A stretch of 64,000 nt of DNA, from contig NZ_JAKLTO010000003.1 of assembly GCF_022012335.1 (NCBI RefSeq), positions 372,001-436,000 of the forward strand. The letters run 5' to 3'. The position numbers and the translations under genes were made by a program. The notes below the pieces were generated by a model that worked only from the letters and a program-made list of their open reading frames with translations, did no database searches and was not told the DNA's origin. This document shows positions 19,056 through 28,686 of this stretch, piece after piece. The stretch's first letter is position 1; each line of letters begins with the position of its first letter. The DNA comes from Flavobacterium sp. SM15. GTDB lineage: Bacteria > Bacteroidota > Bacteroidia > Flavobacteriales > Flavobacteriaceae.

Positions 19056-20720
19056 TTGAAAAATTTGCTGCTTTTTTCACTTCTGATCATCACAGGCTTT
19101 ACCTCAAAAGCCCAAAATCTGTATTTAAAAATCGAAGGAAACTCGACAGAAGAAACCAAAATCATCGACAGCATAGGCTACAAAAGCAAACACCCCGACA
19201 CAAAATCCATTATTGACGAAACTAAAAACTTCAGCTCAATATTGACAAAAAACGGATATCTGGAAACCGAGTTCAAAAGTCAAAAAAAAATAAACGACTC
19301 CACCTTCCTTTTCAAGTATCATATTGGCAAAAAAACAAATCTCATACACATATATATAGGTGGAATTCCCAGTCAAGAAAAAAAACTTCTCGAATTAAGC
19401 GCAGACACTTTAAAAATCAAACTCTCGGAAGTTGACAATTTCATGAACCGAAATTTAGCAAACCTGGAGCAAAAAGGCTACTCCTTAAGCGAACTGCAAC
19501 TTGTAAATCACAAAAAAGAAAACAACCATCTTTTAGCCGAACTGAAAATCAAAACCGAAAACAAACGAAAACTAAACAACATTGTCATTCTGGGCTATCC
19601 AAAGTTTCCCGAAGGCATCCGAAGAAACATTGTCAAACAATTTCAAAAAAAAACCTTTAACCAAGAAAATTTAAAACAACTTCACAGCCTTTTTAAAGCT
19701 TTACCTTTTACAAACCAAACAAAATATCCGGAAATACTCTTTACTAAAGACAACACCAAAGCATATGTTTATTTAGAAAAAACACGCTCCAACCGATTTG
19801 AAGGTTTCATAGGCTTTTCCAACGATGAAAATTCCGGAACCCGCTTTATTGGCTACCTTGACCTGCTTCTGAATAACGCTCTTAACACAGGTGAAAAATT
19901 CAATCTGTATTGGAAAAGCGATGGTAAAAAACAGACCTCTTTCAACATCGGAACCGAACTCCCTTACATTTTCAAAACACCTTTAGGCATTAAAGCCAAT
20001 CTCAGAATTTTTAAACAGGACAGCATTTTTCAAAACACAACTACCGATCTAAATTTAGGTTATTACTTTCAATACAACTCCAAAGTTTACTTAGGCTACC
20101 AATCCGAAGAATCTATAGACATCCAAAAATCAAACACTTCTCTGATCAGCGGATTCAAAAGCACCTTCTGGACCGCTTCCTATGAATTCTTCAATTTCAA
20201 TCCTGAGAATTATCTTTTCAAGGAAAAAACTAATTTCTTTATAAAAACAGGAACAGGAAAACGAAATTCTAAATTAGAATCCAACAACCAGTACTTTATC
20301 CTACTCGAAGCCTTTCACAACTTCAATCTTAACAAAAAAAATCTGATCTATATAAAAAATCAAAGCTTTTTCCTTCAAAGCCCCAACTACATAGCAAACG
20401 AACTTCACCGTTTTGGAGGAATCAATTCGATTCGTGGATTTTCTGAAAACAGCCTTCAAGCCAGTAGTTTTTCAGGTTTTATGACTGAGTACCGCTATTT
20501 GTTAACACAAAACATGTACCTGCACAGCATTACAGACTACGGATATTTTCAAGACAAAAGCTCAAATTTTAACAATAATTTATTAGGATTAGGATTAGGA
20601 TTAGGAATAGCCACCAAAAACGGGATTCTTAATTTAATTTACGCAAATGGCAGCAGTAAAGGCGAAACTATAAAACTTTCAAATTCAATTATTCACATCA
20701 GCTTTAAGACAATTTTTTAG
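19056..20720 (+). CDS. Omp85-superfamily (BamA/TamA-like) outer-membrane protein
   Basis: 554 residues with a signal peptide (cleavage probably after SKA, before QNLYL). The C-terminal half is a predicted beta-barrel with GGINSIRGF at ~454-462, matching the Omp85 L6-loop motif (V/I)RG(F/Y), and it ends in a Phe (ISFKTIF), the outer-membrane targeting signal. The ~200 N-terminal residues probably hold POTRA-like domains. The start is TTG: no ATG or GTG lies upstream in frame and TTG gives a well-formed signal peptide. Residues 510-517 (LGLGLGLG) come from a hexamer repeat. It is shorter than BamA (~800), so it is an accessory member of unknown cargo. Divergent from rpsL; 74 nt before susC. Confidence 0.75.
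   Translation: MKNLLLFSLLIITGFTSKAQNLYLKIEGNSTEETKIIDSIGYKSKHPDTKSIIDETKNFSSILTKNGYLETEFKSQKKINDSTFLFKYHIGKKTNLIHIYIGGIPSQEKKLLELSADTLKIKLSEVDNFMNRNLANLEQKGYSLSELQLVNHKKENNHLLAELKIKTENKRKLNNIVILGYPKFPEGIRRNIVKQFQKKTFNQENLKQLHSLFKALPFTNQTKYPEILFTKDNTKAYVYLEKTRSNRFEGFIGFSNDENSGTRFIGYLDLLLNNALNTGEKFNLYWKSDGKKQTSFNIGTELPYIFKTPLGIKANLRIFKQDSIFQNTTTDLNLGYYFQYNSKVYLGYQSEESIDIQKSNTSLISGFKSTFWTASYEFFNFNPENYLFKEKTNFFIKTGTGKRNSKLESNNQYFILLEAFHNFNLNKKNLIYIKNQSFFLQSPNYIANELHRFGGINSIRGFSENSLQASSFSGFMTEYRYLLTQNMYLHSITDYGYFQDKSSNFNNNLLGLGLGLGIATKNGILNLIYANGSSKGETIKLSNSIIHISFKTIF
20583..20606 (+). repeat. TTAGGA x4 microsatellite in the Omp85-like gene
   Basis: Four perfect tandem TTAGGA units coding for LGLGLGLG. 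The unit is two codons, so copy-number change keeps the frame. Confidence 0.9.
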
Positions 20721-20737
20721 AAAACACAAAAAAATTC

Positions 20738-20768
20738 TTGCTTTTTTAATATAATTTTAAGAAATTTG
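20738..20768 (+). promoter_or_regulatory. Promoter candidate for susC-susD
   Basis: TTG (20738-20740), 20 nt, GAAATTTG (20761-20768): one mismatch to TAnnTTTG. The start would be ~20775, 20 nt before the susC ATG. Confidence 0.55.
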
Positions 20769-20794
20769 GAACCTAACTATAATTGAAATAACAA

Positions 20795-23700
20795 ATGAGA
20801 ACAAAGTTCAAAGCTTTTTTGACACTAGCCATAGTGTTATTATCGCAAGTAATTTTTGCGCAGGAAAGGACAGTCTCAGGTAAGGTTACAGATCAGGGAG
20901 GACTTCCTCTACCTGGCGTAAGTATTACCGAGAAGGGGACTAAAAATGGTACTCAATCCGATATGGATGGAGTGTATACTATTAAGGTAAAAGAAAACGC
21001 AACATTAGTTTTCTCTTTCATTGGAATGAAATCTCAAGAAATGAAAGCTTCTTCAAACTCCGTTAATGTAAAAATGGTAGACGAAGCAAAAGCTCTTGAA
21101 GGAGTAGTAGTAACAGCTTTAGGTATCAAAAGAGAGAAAAAAGCTTTAGGGTATTCCTCTCAGAAGGTAGACGGAGCAGCTATTAACCAAACCCCAACAA
21201 ACAACTTTTTAAACAATTTATCAGGTAAAGTTGCTGGTTTAGAGGTTAAAATGAACTCAAACTTCGGAGGATCAACAAACATTGTTTTACGTGGTATTAA
21301 AAGTATAACAGGAAATAACCAAGCATTAATCGTTATTGATGGTGTGCCGGTTAACAATGCTAACTTAAATACTGCTGATGCTGCTAATGCAAGAGACGGA
21401 TATGACTTCGGTAACTCAGCTTCAGATATTGATCCTAACAACATTGAATCAGTAAACGTACTAAAAGGAGCAGCGGCTACGGCGCTTTATGGTAGCGACG
21501 CTGCAAATGGAGCTATCATGATTACTACTAAAAAAGGTAAAAAAAATAAAGCATTAGGTATCTCTATCAATTCAACAGTTTCTGGAGGAACGATAGACCG
21601 ATCAACTTTTGCAAAATACCAAAAACTTTATGGTGGTGGTGGATATGACGGTCACGACAACTTATTAGTACAAGATGTTAATGGTGATGGCATTGATGAT
21701 TTATTAGTTCCAACTGGATATGATATTTCTTACGGTAATGCATTTAATCCAAATTTAATGGTATACCAATGGAATGCGTTTGTACCAACAAACCCTAATT
21801 ATGGCCAACCTACACCTTGGGTTGGTGCTAAAAACGATCCTTCAGCATTTTTCCAAAAATCTTTAGGTACAGTAAACAGTATAAACTTTAATGGTGGAGA
21901 TGAGCACAGTACTTACAATTTCAACTACACTAACAATACTGAAAATGGTGTGTTACCAAACTCAAGATTAATAAAAAACACTCTTACAGGTAACTTTACC
22001 AAAGAATTTGGATCTAGAATTAAAACTGGCGTTCAGTTTAATTATTCAGACCAAAGTACCAGAGGAAGAAACAGTGTAGGTTATGGTGATAACTTCTTAG
22101 GAAGTTTTAGACAATGGTGGCAAACAAACGTTGACGTAAAAGAATTAAGAGATGCTTACTTCCAAAACAAAGCCAACGTAACATGGAACATGAACGATCC
22201 TGTAGGTGGTGACTTAACCCCTGCTTATTGGAACAACCCATATTGGGATCGATACGAGAATTATGAAACTGACGGAAGAAAAAGACTTATCTTAGGTGGA
22301 AACGTTTCTTACGACATCACTAAAAACTTCAATGTTTTAGGTCGCGCAACTATTGAAACTTCTAATGACAGACAAGAACAAAGAAAAGCTGTAGGAAGCC
22401 ATCCTGAAGAATTTGGTATTTCTCAAATAGACGAGTCATCTGGTTACCAATTATTCACAAGATCATTTTCTCAACAGACTTATGATTTAATTGCAACTTA
22501 CGATATAAACATCACAAATGATTTAGGATTAAAATTACTTGGAGGTGGAACATTAAAACACTCAAAAATTGATTCATTCAACGGGTCAACAACTGGTGGA
22601 TTAATAACTCCTGGCAACTATAACCTAGCAAATTCACGTGTTTATGTGGCACCGGTTGAATCAGAACTTTCATTTAAAAAATCTGGTTTCTACGGGCAAG
22701 CTTCTTTTGATTACAAAAAGATGTTATACTTAGACGGAACTTTCAGACAGGATAAATCTACCGGTATCTATACAGGACATAATGTCTACAATTACACTTC
22801 AATTGGAGGTAGTTTCGTTTTTTCTGAAGTTATTAAACCAAGCTGGTTAAACTTAGGAAAATTAAGACTTAGCTACGCTGAAGTAGGAAACGACATCAAC
22901 ACTGCCAGAGCAGGCGCTAAAGTTTCTAATGGTTTAATTGACGGAAATCCTATGTATTCAAACAGTACAACTTTTTTCGACTACCAAAAATTAAAACCTG
23001 AAACTTCAAAAAGCTGGGAGGTTGGTATAGAATCTTCTATGTTTAACAACAGAGCAAGTTTTGAAGTTTCCTTATACAAAACAAACACGGTCGATCAAAT
23101 TTTTAATGTACCACAATCTACATCAACTGGATACAGTACTTCAAGAATTAACGCAGGTGAATTACAAAACAAAGGTGTCGAAGTTTCTCTTTCTGGATAC
23201 CCTGTTAAAACAAAAGATTTCCAATGGCAAATTAATGTTAACTGGGCTCAAAACAGAAACAAATTACTTTCTTTAGACGAAGGAAGATCAAACTTACAAT
23301 TAGCAAGTTTCCAATCTGGTATTACACTTAACGCAACTGTTGGTCAACCATATGGAACTATTAGGGGTACAGACTATATTTATGATGATGCTGGTAACAA
23401 AATTGTTGGTGCAGACGGGAATTACCTTCAAACAACAACAAGTGATCACGTTATTGGTAACATTCAAGCTAAATGGACAGGTGGTGTAAGTAATAAAGTA
23501 ACTTACAAAAACCTTTCATTGAATTTCTTAATCGATGTTAAAAAAGGTGGTAGTGTATTCTCATTAGACCAAGCTTATGGTCAAGATACAGGTCTTTATC
23601 CAGAAACTGCTGGACTAAACGATTTAGGAAATCCAGTTCGTAATACTTTAGCTGATGGAGGAGGATTTATTAACCCAGGAGTTATGTTGAATCCTGCTTT

Positions 23701-24070
23701 TGTACCTGGAAACGGTCAACCACAATACATCCCTAATACAATCAGAGTGGATGCTTCAGATTCAAGTGAGGCTAGTGGTTTAGGATATGGTATTACAGCT
23801 AATCCGGATAAAGCTTATGTATATGATGCATCATTCGTTAAGTTAAGAGAAGTTGGATTAACGTATTCGCTTCCTACTAAATTATTAGAAAGAACATTCA
23901 TTAGTGGTGCATCTTTTGGAGTGTCTGGAAACAATCTTTGGATTATCGACAAAAACTTACCACATGCTGACCCTGAAGCAGGAACATCATCTGGAAACGT
24001 ACAAGGATATCAATCTGGTGTTATGCCTACTGTAAAAGTGTATTCTTTTAACGTAAAATTAAATTTCTAA
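20795..24070 (+). CDS. SusC/RagA-family TonB-linked outer-membrane transporter
   Basis: 1,091 residues. Signal peptide to about residue 23 (VIFAQ), carboxypeptidase-D-like regulatory domain ~25-100 (VSGKVTDQGGLPLPGVSI, FIGMKSQEM), TonB-linking segment ALEGVVVTALGIKREKKALGY (SusC signature) at ~101-121, plug domain ~125-250 with DGVPVNN and NGAIMITTKKGK, then a 22-stranded-type barrel ending KVYSFNVKLNF. Imports oligomeric nutrients together with its SusD partner, powered by TonB-ExbBD. The partner gene starts 4 nt downstream. No glycanase, peptidase or ECF-sigma/anti-sigma gene adjoins, so the substrate cannot be read from context. Confidence 0.95.
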   Translation: MRTKFKAFLTLAIVLLSQVIFAQERTVSGKVTDQGGLPLPGVSITEKGTKNGTQSDMDGVYTIKVKENATLVFSFIGMKSQEMKASSNSVNVKMVDEAKALEGVVVTALGIKREKKALGYSSQKVDGAAINQTPTNNFLNNLSGKVAGLEVKMNSNFGGSTNIVLRGIKSITGNNQALIVIDGVPVNNANLNTADAANARDGYDFGNSASDIDPNNIESVNVLKGAAATALYGSDAANGAIMITTKKGKKNKALGISINSTVSGGTIDRSTFAKYQKLYGGGGYDGHDNLLVQDVNGDGIDDLLVPTGYDISYGNAFNPNLMVYQWNAFVPTNPNYGQPTPWVGAKNDPSAFFQKSLGTVNSINFNGGDEHSTYNFNYTNNTENGVLPNSRLIKNTLTGNFTKEFGSRIKTGVQFNYSDQSTRGRNSVGYGDNFLGSFRQWWQTNVDVKELRDAYFQNKANVTWNMNDPVGGDLTPAYWNNPYWDRYENYETDGRKRLILGGNVSYDITKNFNVLGRATIETSNDRQEQRKAVGSHPEEFGISQIDESSGYQLFTRSFSQQTYDLIATYDINITNDLGLKLLGGGTLKHSKIDSFNGSTTGGLITPGNYNLANSRVYVAPVESELSFKKSGFYGQASFDYKKMLYLDGTFRQDKSTGIYTGHNVYNYTSIGGSFVFSEVIKPSWLNLGKLRLSYAEVGNDINTARAGAKVSNGLIDGNPMYSNSTTFFDYQKLKPETSKSWEVGIESSMFNNRASFEVSLYKTNTVDQIFNVPQSTSTGYSTSRINAGELQNKGVEVSLSGYPVKTKDFQWQINVNWAQNRNKLLSLDEGRSNLQLASFQSGITLNATVGQPYGTIRGTDYIYDDAGNKIVGADGNYLQTTTSDHVIGNIQAKWTGGVSNKVTYKNLSLNFLIDVKKGGSVFSLDQAYGQDTGLYPETAGLNDLGNPVRNTLADGGGFINPGVMLNPAFVPGNGQPQYIPNTIRVDASDSSEASGLGYGITANPDKAYVYDASFVKLREVGLTYSLPTKLLERTFISGASFGVSGNNLWIIDKNLPHADPEAGTSSGNVQGYQSGVMPTVKVYSFNVKLNF

Positions 24071-24074
24071 AAAA

Positions 24075-25535
24075 ATGAAAAAAATAATCTTTTCAATAGC
24101 AACTTTAGCTGCACTAACAGTAAGTTGCGTAAACGAATCTGACGATTACAACTTGGATAGAGATTTGCCATATTCAGTACCTGCAGGTTCTTTATTGACA
24201 AATGCTCAAAAAGAATTGGCTGATCAAATGACAACGCCAAGTGTAAACTTAAATGTGTTCCGTTATTTTTCTCAATATTGGGCTGCAACTCAATATACAA
24301 CAGAGACGAGATATAGAATTAAAACAAGAAATATTCCTGATAACCATTGGAATAATCTTTATAGAGATGTTCTAGGAAATCTAGAAACTGCCAAACTTGC
24401 AGTTAACAATGAAGTAAAACCTTCAGATGTTTCTACTGCAGATTGGAATATTCAACAAAAAAACAAGTTAGCTATTATTGAAATTCAAGAGCTTTACACT
24501 TATCAGATTCTTGTTGATACATTTGGAGATATCCCTTATACAGATGCTCTAAACCCTTCTATCGTTCTACCTAAGTATGATAATGATGCAACAATCTATC
24601 CAAAACTAATCACTCGTTTAAACGCTGCACTTGCAAATCTAGACGATAGTGGTATTTCTTTTGAACAAGGTGATTATATTTATAACGGTGATGTTCATGC
24701 ATGGAAGTTATTTGCAAACTCTCTGAAAGTAAAATTAGGAATTAATTTAGCAGACGTTGACCCTGCATTAGCAAAAACTACTGTAGAAACTGCCTACGCA
24801 GATGGTGTAATTATGACAGATGCAGACAATGCAAAGTTCAACTACGTTGTTGCCGCTCCGAATTACAATCCAATTTATGCTAACCTAGTGGCTAGTGGTA
24901 GAAATGATTTTGTTCCTGCAAGCACAATTGTTAACGCTATGAACACTTTAAATGATCCACGAAGAGCTAAGTATTTCACTTTGTTTAACGGGATCTACAA
25001 AGGGGCAAATTATGGTTACGCAAATGCTTACATAAACTTCTCACACATCAGCGATAACATTAAACAACCTGATGCTGCAGGAATTCTATTTGAATCTACA
25101 GAAATGAAGTTTTACTTAGCTGAAGCTGCAGAAAGAGGTTATAATGTAGGAAACACTGGTGAGTACTATTACAATGAAGCCATCAGAAATTCATTCACCT
25201 CATGGGGTCTTTCAACTGCTGATGCTGATGCCTATCTATTAAACCCGAGTGTAGCTTATACTACTGCTGCGGGAACTTATAAAGAAAAAATCGGTTATCA
25301 GGCTTGGATTGCATACTTCAATAGAGGTTTTGAATCTTGGACTACTTGGAGAAGATTAGATGCTCCTGTTATCACTGCTCCTGCAAGTGCACTTCCTGAA
25401 GCTGAAGGTGTAGTGCCAAAACGCTATACTTATCCAGTAAATGAGCAGACTGTTAACGGCGCAAATTGGCAAGCCGCATCAGCCGCTATGGGTGGTGACA
25501 AGTTGAAAAATAAAGTATTCTGGGACGTTAACTAA
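24075..25535 (+). CDS. SusD/RagB-family nutrient-binding lipoprotein
   Basis: 486 residues. Lipoprotein signal with lipobox LTVSC (Cys18), followed by acidic residues (VNESDD), which suits surface export in Bacteroidota. Helical TPR-like SusD fold, closest by appearance to the SusD-like family 2: segments KNKLAIIEIQELYTYQILVD and ESTEMKFYLAEAAERGYNVG are typical. Acts as the lid of the SusC barrel and captures the substrate. Ends before a strong terminator, closing a two-gene operon. Confidence 0.93.
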   Translation: MKKIIFSIATLAALTVSCVNESDDYNLDRDLPYSVPAGSLLTNAQKELADQMTTPSVNLNVFRYFSQYWAATQYTTETRYRIKTRNIPDNHWNNLYRDVLGNLETAKLAVNNEVKPSDVSTADWNIQQKNKLAIIEIQELYTYQILVDTFGDIPYTDALNPSIVLPKYDNDATIYPKLITRLNAALANLDDSGISFEQGDYIYNGDVHAWKLFANSLKVKLGINLADVDPALAKTTVETAYADGVIMTDADNAKFNYVVAAPNYNPIYANLVASGRNDFVPASTIVNAMNTLNDPRRAKYFTLFNGIYKGANYGYANAYINFSHISDNIKQPDAAGILFESTEMKFYLAEAAERGYNVGNTGEYYYNEAIRNSFTSWGLSTADADAYLLNPSVAYTTAAGTYKEKIGYQAWIAYFNRGFESWTTWRRLDAPVITAPASALPEAEGVVPKRYTYPVNEQTVNGANWQAASAAMGGDKLKNKVFWDVN

Positions 25536-25560
25536 TCTCTTTTAAGTCTTTAAAAATAAA

Positions 25561-25588
25561 ACCACCGCTTAGTCGGTGGTTTTTTTTA
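25561..25588 (+). terminator. Terminator of susC-susD
   Basis: Seven-bp stem ACCACCG/CGGTGGT with loop CTTAGT followed by seven T, 25 nt after the susD stop. Confidence 0.9.
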
Positions 25589-25594
25589 TCTTTG
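25587..25594 (+). promoter_or_regulatory. -7 box of rlmB, overlapping the susD terminator
   Basis: TATCTTTG, exact -7 consensus, ends 4 nt before the rlmB ATG. A start ~5-7 nt downstream would fall on or next to the ATG, so the transcript may be leaderless. No good TTG lies at -33. Confidence 0.5.
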
Positions 25595-25598
25595 CCTC

Positions 25599-26333
25599 AT
25601 GGAAAAAGAACACCAAATATTCGGTATTCGAGCAATCATCGAAGCCATCAATGCAGGAAAAGAAATCGACAAAGTTTTTATACAAAAAGACGCTCAAGGC
25701 GACTTGATGCAGGAGCTGATGAAAACCATGAAACGCAACAACATCAATTTCTCTTATGTCCCTGTTGAAAAATTAAACCGATTAACCCATAATAACCACC
25801 AAGGAGCAATAGCAAGTATCGCCCCTATCTCTTTCGTTTCTTTGGAAACTTTGGTGGAAGGTGTTATTGAAAGTGGCAAAAAACCATTATTCCTGATCCT
25901 AGACCAATTGTCTGATGCCAGAAACTTTGGTGCCATCATAAGAACCGCAGAATGTACCGGAGTAGACGGTATTATTATCCAAAAACAAGGCTCGGCTCCA
26001 GTAAATGGGGACACAGTTAAAACTTCAGCCGGAGCGGTTTTCAATGTTCCGATCTGCAAAGTTGATCACATTAAGGATGCTATTTTCTATCTTCAGGGTT
26101 CGGGTATCAAAACAGTGGCTGCCACAGAAAAAACAGATGACACTATTTACACCATAGACTTTAACCAACCCGTTGCCATCATCATGGGAAGTGAAGATCG
26201 CGGGGTAAATCCATCGGTATTGAAAATTGTGGATGAAAAAGCAAAACTACCTATGTTCGGAACTATATCTTCCTTAAATGTTTCCGTGGCATGTGGCGCA
26301 TTTTTATACGAAAGCGTTAGACAAAGAAGTTAA
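25599..26333 (+). CDS. rlmB: SpoU-family 23S rRNA (guanosine-2'-O)-methyltransferase, RlmB type
   Basis: 244 residues. Methylates the 2'-O of a 23S guanosine (G2251 in E. coli) with S-adenosylmethionine. N-terminal RNA-binding substrate domain (HQIFGIRAIIEAI, HNNHQGAIA), then the SPOUT trefoil-knot domain: motif 1 DARNFGAIIRTAECTG (N109, R115), motif 2 IIMGSEDRGVN (E199), motif 3 SSLNVSVACGAFLYE. Alternative: another TrmH/SpoU paralogue such as TrmH-type tRNA methylase, but the N-terminal domain favours RlmB. Confidence 0.9.
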   Translation: MEKEHQIFGIRAIIEAINAGKEIDKVFIQKDAQGDLMQELMKTMKRNNINFSYVPVEKLNRLTHNNHQGAIASIAPISFVSLETLVEGVIESGKKPLFLILDQLSDARNFGAIIRTAECTGVDGIIIQKQGSAPVNGDTVKTSAGAVFNVPICKVDHIKDAIFYLQGSGIKTVAATEKTDDTIYTIDFNQPVAIIMGSEDRGVNPSVLKIVDEKAKLPMFGTISSLNVSVACGAFLYESVRQRS

Positions 26334-26352
26334 TATTTCTAAAATATACTTA

Positions 26353-26382
26353 AAGCCTAAAGCGAAAGTTTCAGGCTTTTTT
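26353..26382 (+). terminator. Terminator after rlmB
   Basis: Stem AAGCCT/AGGCTT with AAAGCGAAAGTTTC between, followed by six T. 20 nt after the rlmB stop. Confidence 0.7.
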
Positions 26383-26392
26383 GCTAACCCTA

Positions 26393-26451
26393 TTCCCGCT
26401 TTCGCTCTAAGTCCTTCACTGCGTTTCGGAGCTTTCCGCTCTATCGGGGCT
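26393..26451 (-). repeat. REP-like element, copy 2, running into the rhomboid gene
   Basis: On the minus strand it starts AGCCCCGAT and ends AGCGGGAA, the same termini as 1570-1611, with a longer core. The first part is translated as the last ~11 residues of the rhomboid protease (SPDRAESSETQ) and supplies its stop codon. Confidence 0.6.
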
Positions 26452-27231
26452 AATCAGGCCATCGTTTTCATCTTTGGTTTCTTTTACAAAATACACAACC
26501 GGTAAATTGGAGATAAAATAGGTATACTGTTCCTGCAGTGGTTCCGGCTTTGGAGTTGGCACAAAATTACCATCTTGATCAAAATGTTTCATAAACGGGT
26601 CAGTACTCGGGTCAAAATCCGGTTTTTCCCATTCATATTTAATTGGTTTTTGATAATCCTGTGTCTTAATAAAAAAAGAAAGCAAAAACCCGGTAAGAAA
26701 ACCTGCTAAATGTCCCTCCCATGAAATATTCTGCTCTGCACTAGGAAAAAGATACCAAACCATTCCGCCGTAAAGAACCACGATAGTAAGAGAAAGCGCC
26801 ACTAAGCGATAGTATCCGGATTGCATCCCTTTAAAAAACATGAAGCTAACCAATACATAAATTAATCCACTGGCTCCAATGTGCATACTCTCCCGCCCTA
26901 TCAACCAAGTTCCAAAACCGGAAAGCAAGATTCCAAAAAAAAGAACTTGTAGACTCTGCTCTCGATAAAAATAACGAAGTGCCATTACCAACAAAAAAAG
27001 CGGGATGGAATTGTTGTAAATATGTTGCAAATCACCATGTAAAAAAGGGCTGAACACAATCCCTTTCAAACCAGAAAAAGTACGCGGATAAATCCCATAA
27101 TCATACAGACTCATCTTAAAACGAATCTCAAACCAATACACCAGCCAAATAGCCAACAGAAAAACAAGAGGCAAGCCTATAACCGATGAGGAGAACTTAA
27201 ATTCGTTTTCTTTTACCACTACATTGAACAA
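26416..27231 (-). CDS. Rhomboid-family intramembrane serine protease
   Basis: 271 residues, six or more membrane segments. Catalytic Ser121 in HIGASGLI and His174 in EGHLAGFLTGF form the dyad; the oxyanion region HGDLQHIYNNSIPL (His70, Asn74) is also conserved. Cleaves transmembrane substrates in the inner membrane. A cytosolic tail of ~85 residues follows the last helix, its end coming from the REP-like element. The start is uncertain: TTG at 27231 or GTG at 27219 keep the first helix, while the first in-frame ATG (codon 40) would remove it. Confidence 0.9.
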   Translation of the reverse strand: MFNVVVKENEFKFSSSVIGLPLVFLLAIWLVYWFEIRFKMSLYDYGIYPRTFSGLKGIVFSPFLHGDLQHIYNNSIPLFLLVMALRYFYREQSLQVLFFGILLSGFGTWLIGRESMHIGASGLIYVLVSFMFFKGMQSGYYRLVALSLTIVVLYGGMVWYLFPSAEQNISWEGHLAGFLTGFLLSFFIKTQDYQKPIKYEWEKPDFDPSTDPFMKHFDQDGNFVPTPKPEPLQEQYTYFISNLPVVYFVKETKDENDGLISPDRAESSETQ

Positions 27232-27328
27232 TTAAAGGATTAAACATTTATAATATCCCTTCAAAAATGTTTCCAAATTAAATTTAATGAAGTTTTGTCA
27301 TAGATTCTACTTAGTGAGCAGCGATAAG

Positions 27329-27358
27329 TTGATTTATCCCTGAAAAAAACTAAATTTG
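27329..27358 (+). promoter_or_regulatory. Promoter of rarA
   Basis: TTG (27329-27331), 19 nt, TAAATTTG (27351-27358), perfect consensus; leader ~29 nt. Confidence 0.75.
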
Positions 27359-27393
27359 ACATTCCGCAATTTCCGAATATTCAAAAGCATAAA

Positions 27394-28671
27394 ATGGAAG
27401 CACCTTTAGCCGAACGCATTCGCCCGCAACACCTCTCCCAGTACATCAGTCAATTGCATTTGGTGGGCCCGAACGGTTCATTAACCCATCAAATCTCAAG
27501 AGGAATCATCCCTTCACTTATTTTATGGGGACCTCCAGGGACAGGAAAAACTACTTTGGCACAGATAATGGCACAGGAAAGCAAGCGCCCGTTCTACACC
27601 TTAAGCGCCATTAACTCCGGAGTAAAGGATATTCGAGAAGTAATTGACAAAGCCAAACAAAGCAGTGGTTTATTCACCGCCAAAAACCCTATTTTATTCA
27701 TCGACGAGATCCATCGTTTTAGTAAATCGCAACAGGATTCCCTACTGGCTGCTGTAGAAAAAGGCTGGGTTACCTTAATTGGAGCAACCACCGAAAACCC
27801 AAGCTTTGAAGTAATACCCGCATTATTGTCAAGATGTCAGGTTTACATACTAAATGCTTTTACAAAAGAAGATTTAGAAGCATTATTAAAGCGAGCCATC
27901 GAAACCGATACCATCCTAAAAACCAAAAACATCCAACTTAAAGAAACCGAAGCCTTATTAAGACTTTCTGGTGGAGACGGTCGAAAACTGCTCAATATTT
28001 TCGAACTAATCATTAATGCATCTGATGCTGAACAAATTGAGATCACCAATGAAAAAGTCATGCAACTGGTTCAGAAAAACACCGTATTGTACGACAAAAC
28101 CGGCGAACAGCATTACGATATTGTTTCTGCTTTTATAAAATCTATACGCGGAAGTGATCCAAATGGAGCCATTTATTGGCTGGCTAGAATGATTGAAGGT
28201 GGTGAAGATGTAAAATTCATCGCAAGAAGAATGCTTATTTTAGCTTCAGAAGACATCGGTAATGCCAATCCAACTGCTCTGATTATGGCTAACAACACTT
28301 TTCAGGCGGTAACTACTATTGGATACCCGGAAAGCCGCATTATTTTAAGTCAATGCGCTGTTTATTTAGCCACTTCAGCAAAAAGCAACGCAAGCTATAT
28401 GGCCATTGGAAAAGCACAACAAATCGTAAAACAGACCGGAGATTTACCCGTGCCTTTACATTTGCGCAATGCTCCGACCAAACTCATGAAGGAATTAGGC
28501 TACGGCGATGAATACAAGTATTCGCATGATTTCGACAACAATTTTGCAGCACAGGAATTTCTACCAGACGAGTTGAGCAACACTACCTTTTACGAACCGG
28601 GAAACAATGCCCGAGAGCGTGAGTTGCGTCAGTTCTTAAAAAACCGATGGGAAGACAAATATGGGTATTAA
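27394..28671 (+). CDS. rarA: Replication-associated recombination protein A (AAA+ ATPase)
   Basis: 425 residues, also called MgsA; acts at stalled replication forks with SSB. Start [20 protein letters not shown] typical; Walker [10 protein letters not shown] (46-54), Walker [10 protein letters not shown] (101-109), sensor 1 [10 protein letters not shown], arginine-finger region LLSRCQVY, then the tetramerisation domain with [14 protein letters not shown] and [20 protein letters not shown]. Single gene with its own promoter. Confidence 0.96.
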   Translation: MEAPLAERIRPQHLSQYISQLHLVGPNGSLTHQISRGIIPSLILWGPPGTGKTTLAQIMAQESKRPFYTLSAINSGVKDIREVIDKAKQSSGLFTAKNPILFIDEIHRFSKSQQDSLLAAVEKGWVTLIGATTENPSFEVIPALLSRCQVYILNAFTKEDLEALLKRAIETDTILKTKNIQLKETEALLRLSGGDGRKLLNIFELIINASDAEQIEITNEKVMQLVQKNTVLYDKTGEQHYDIVSAFIKSIRGSDPNGAIYWLARMIEGGEDVKFIARRMLILASEDIGNANPTALIMANNTFQAVTTIGYPESRIILSQCAVYLATSAKSNASYMAIGKAQQIVKQTGDLPVPLHLRNAPTKLMKELGYGDEYKYSHDFDNNFAAQEFLPDELSNTTFYEPGNNARERELRQFLKNRWEDKYGY

Positions 28672-28686
28672 TAAAAAATTAGTGGT

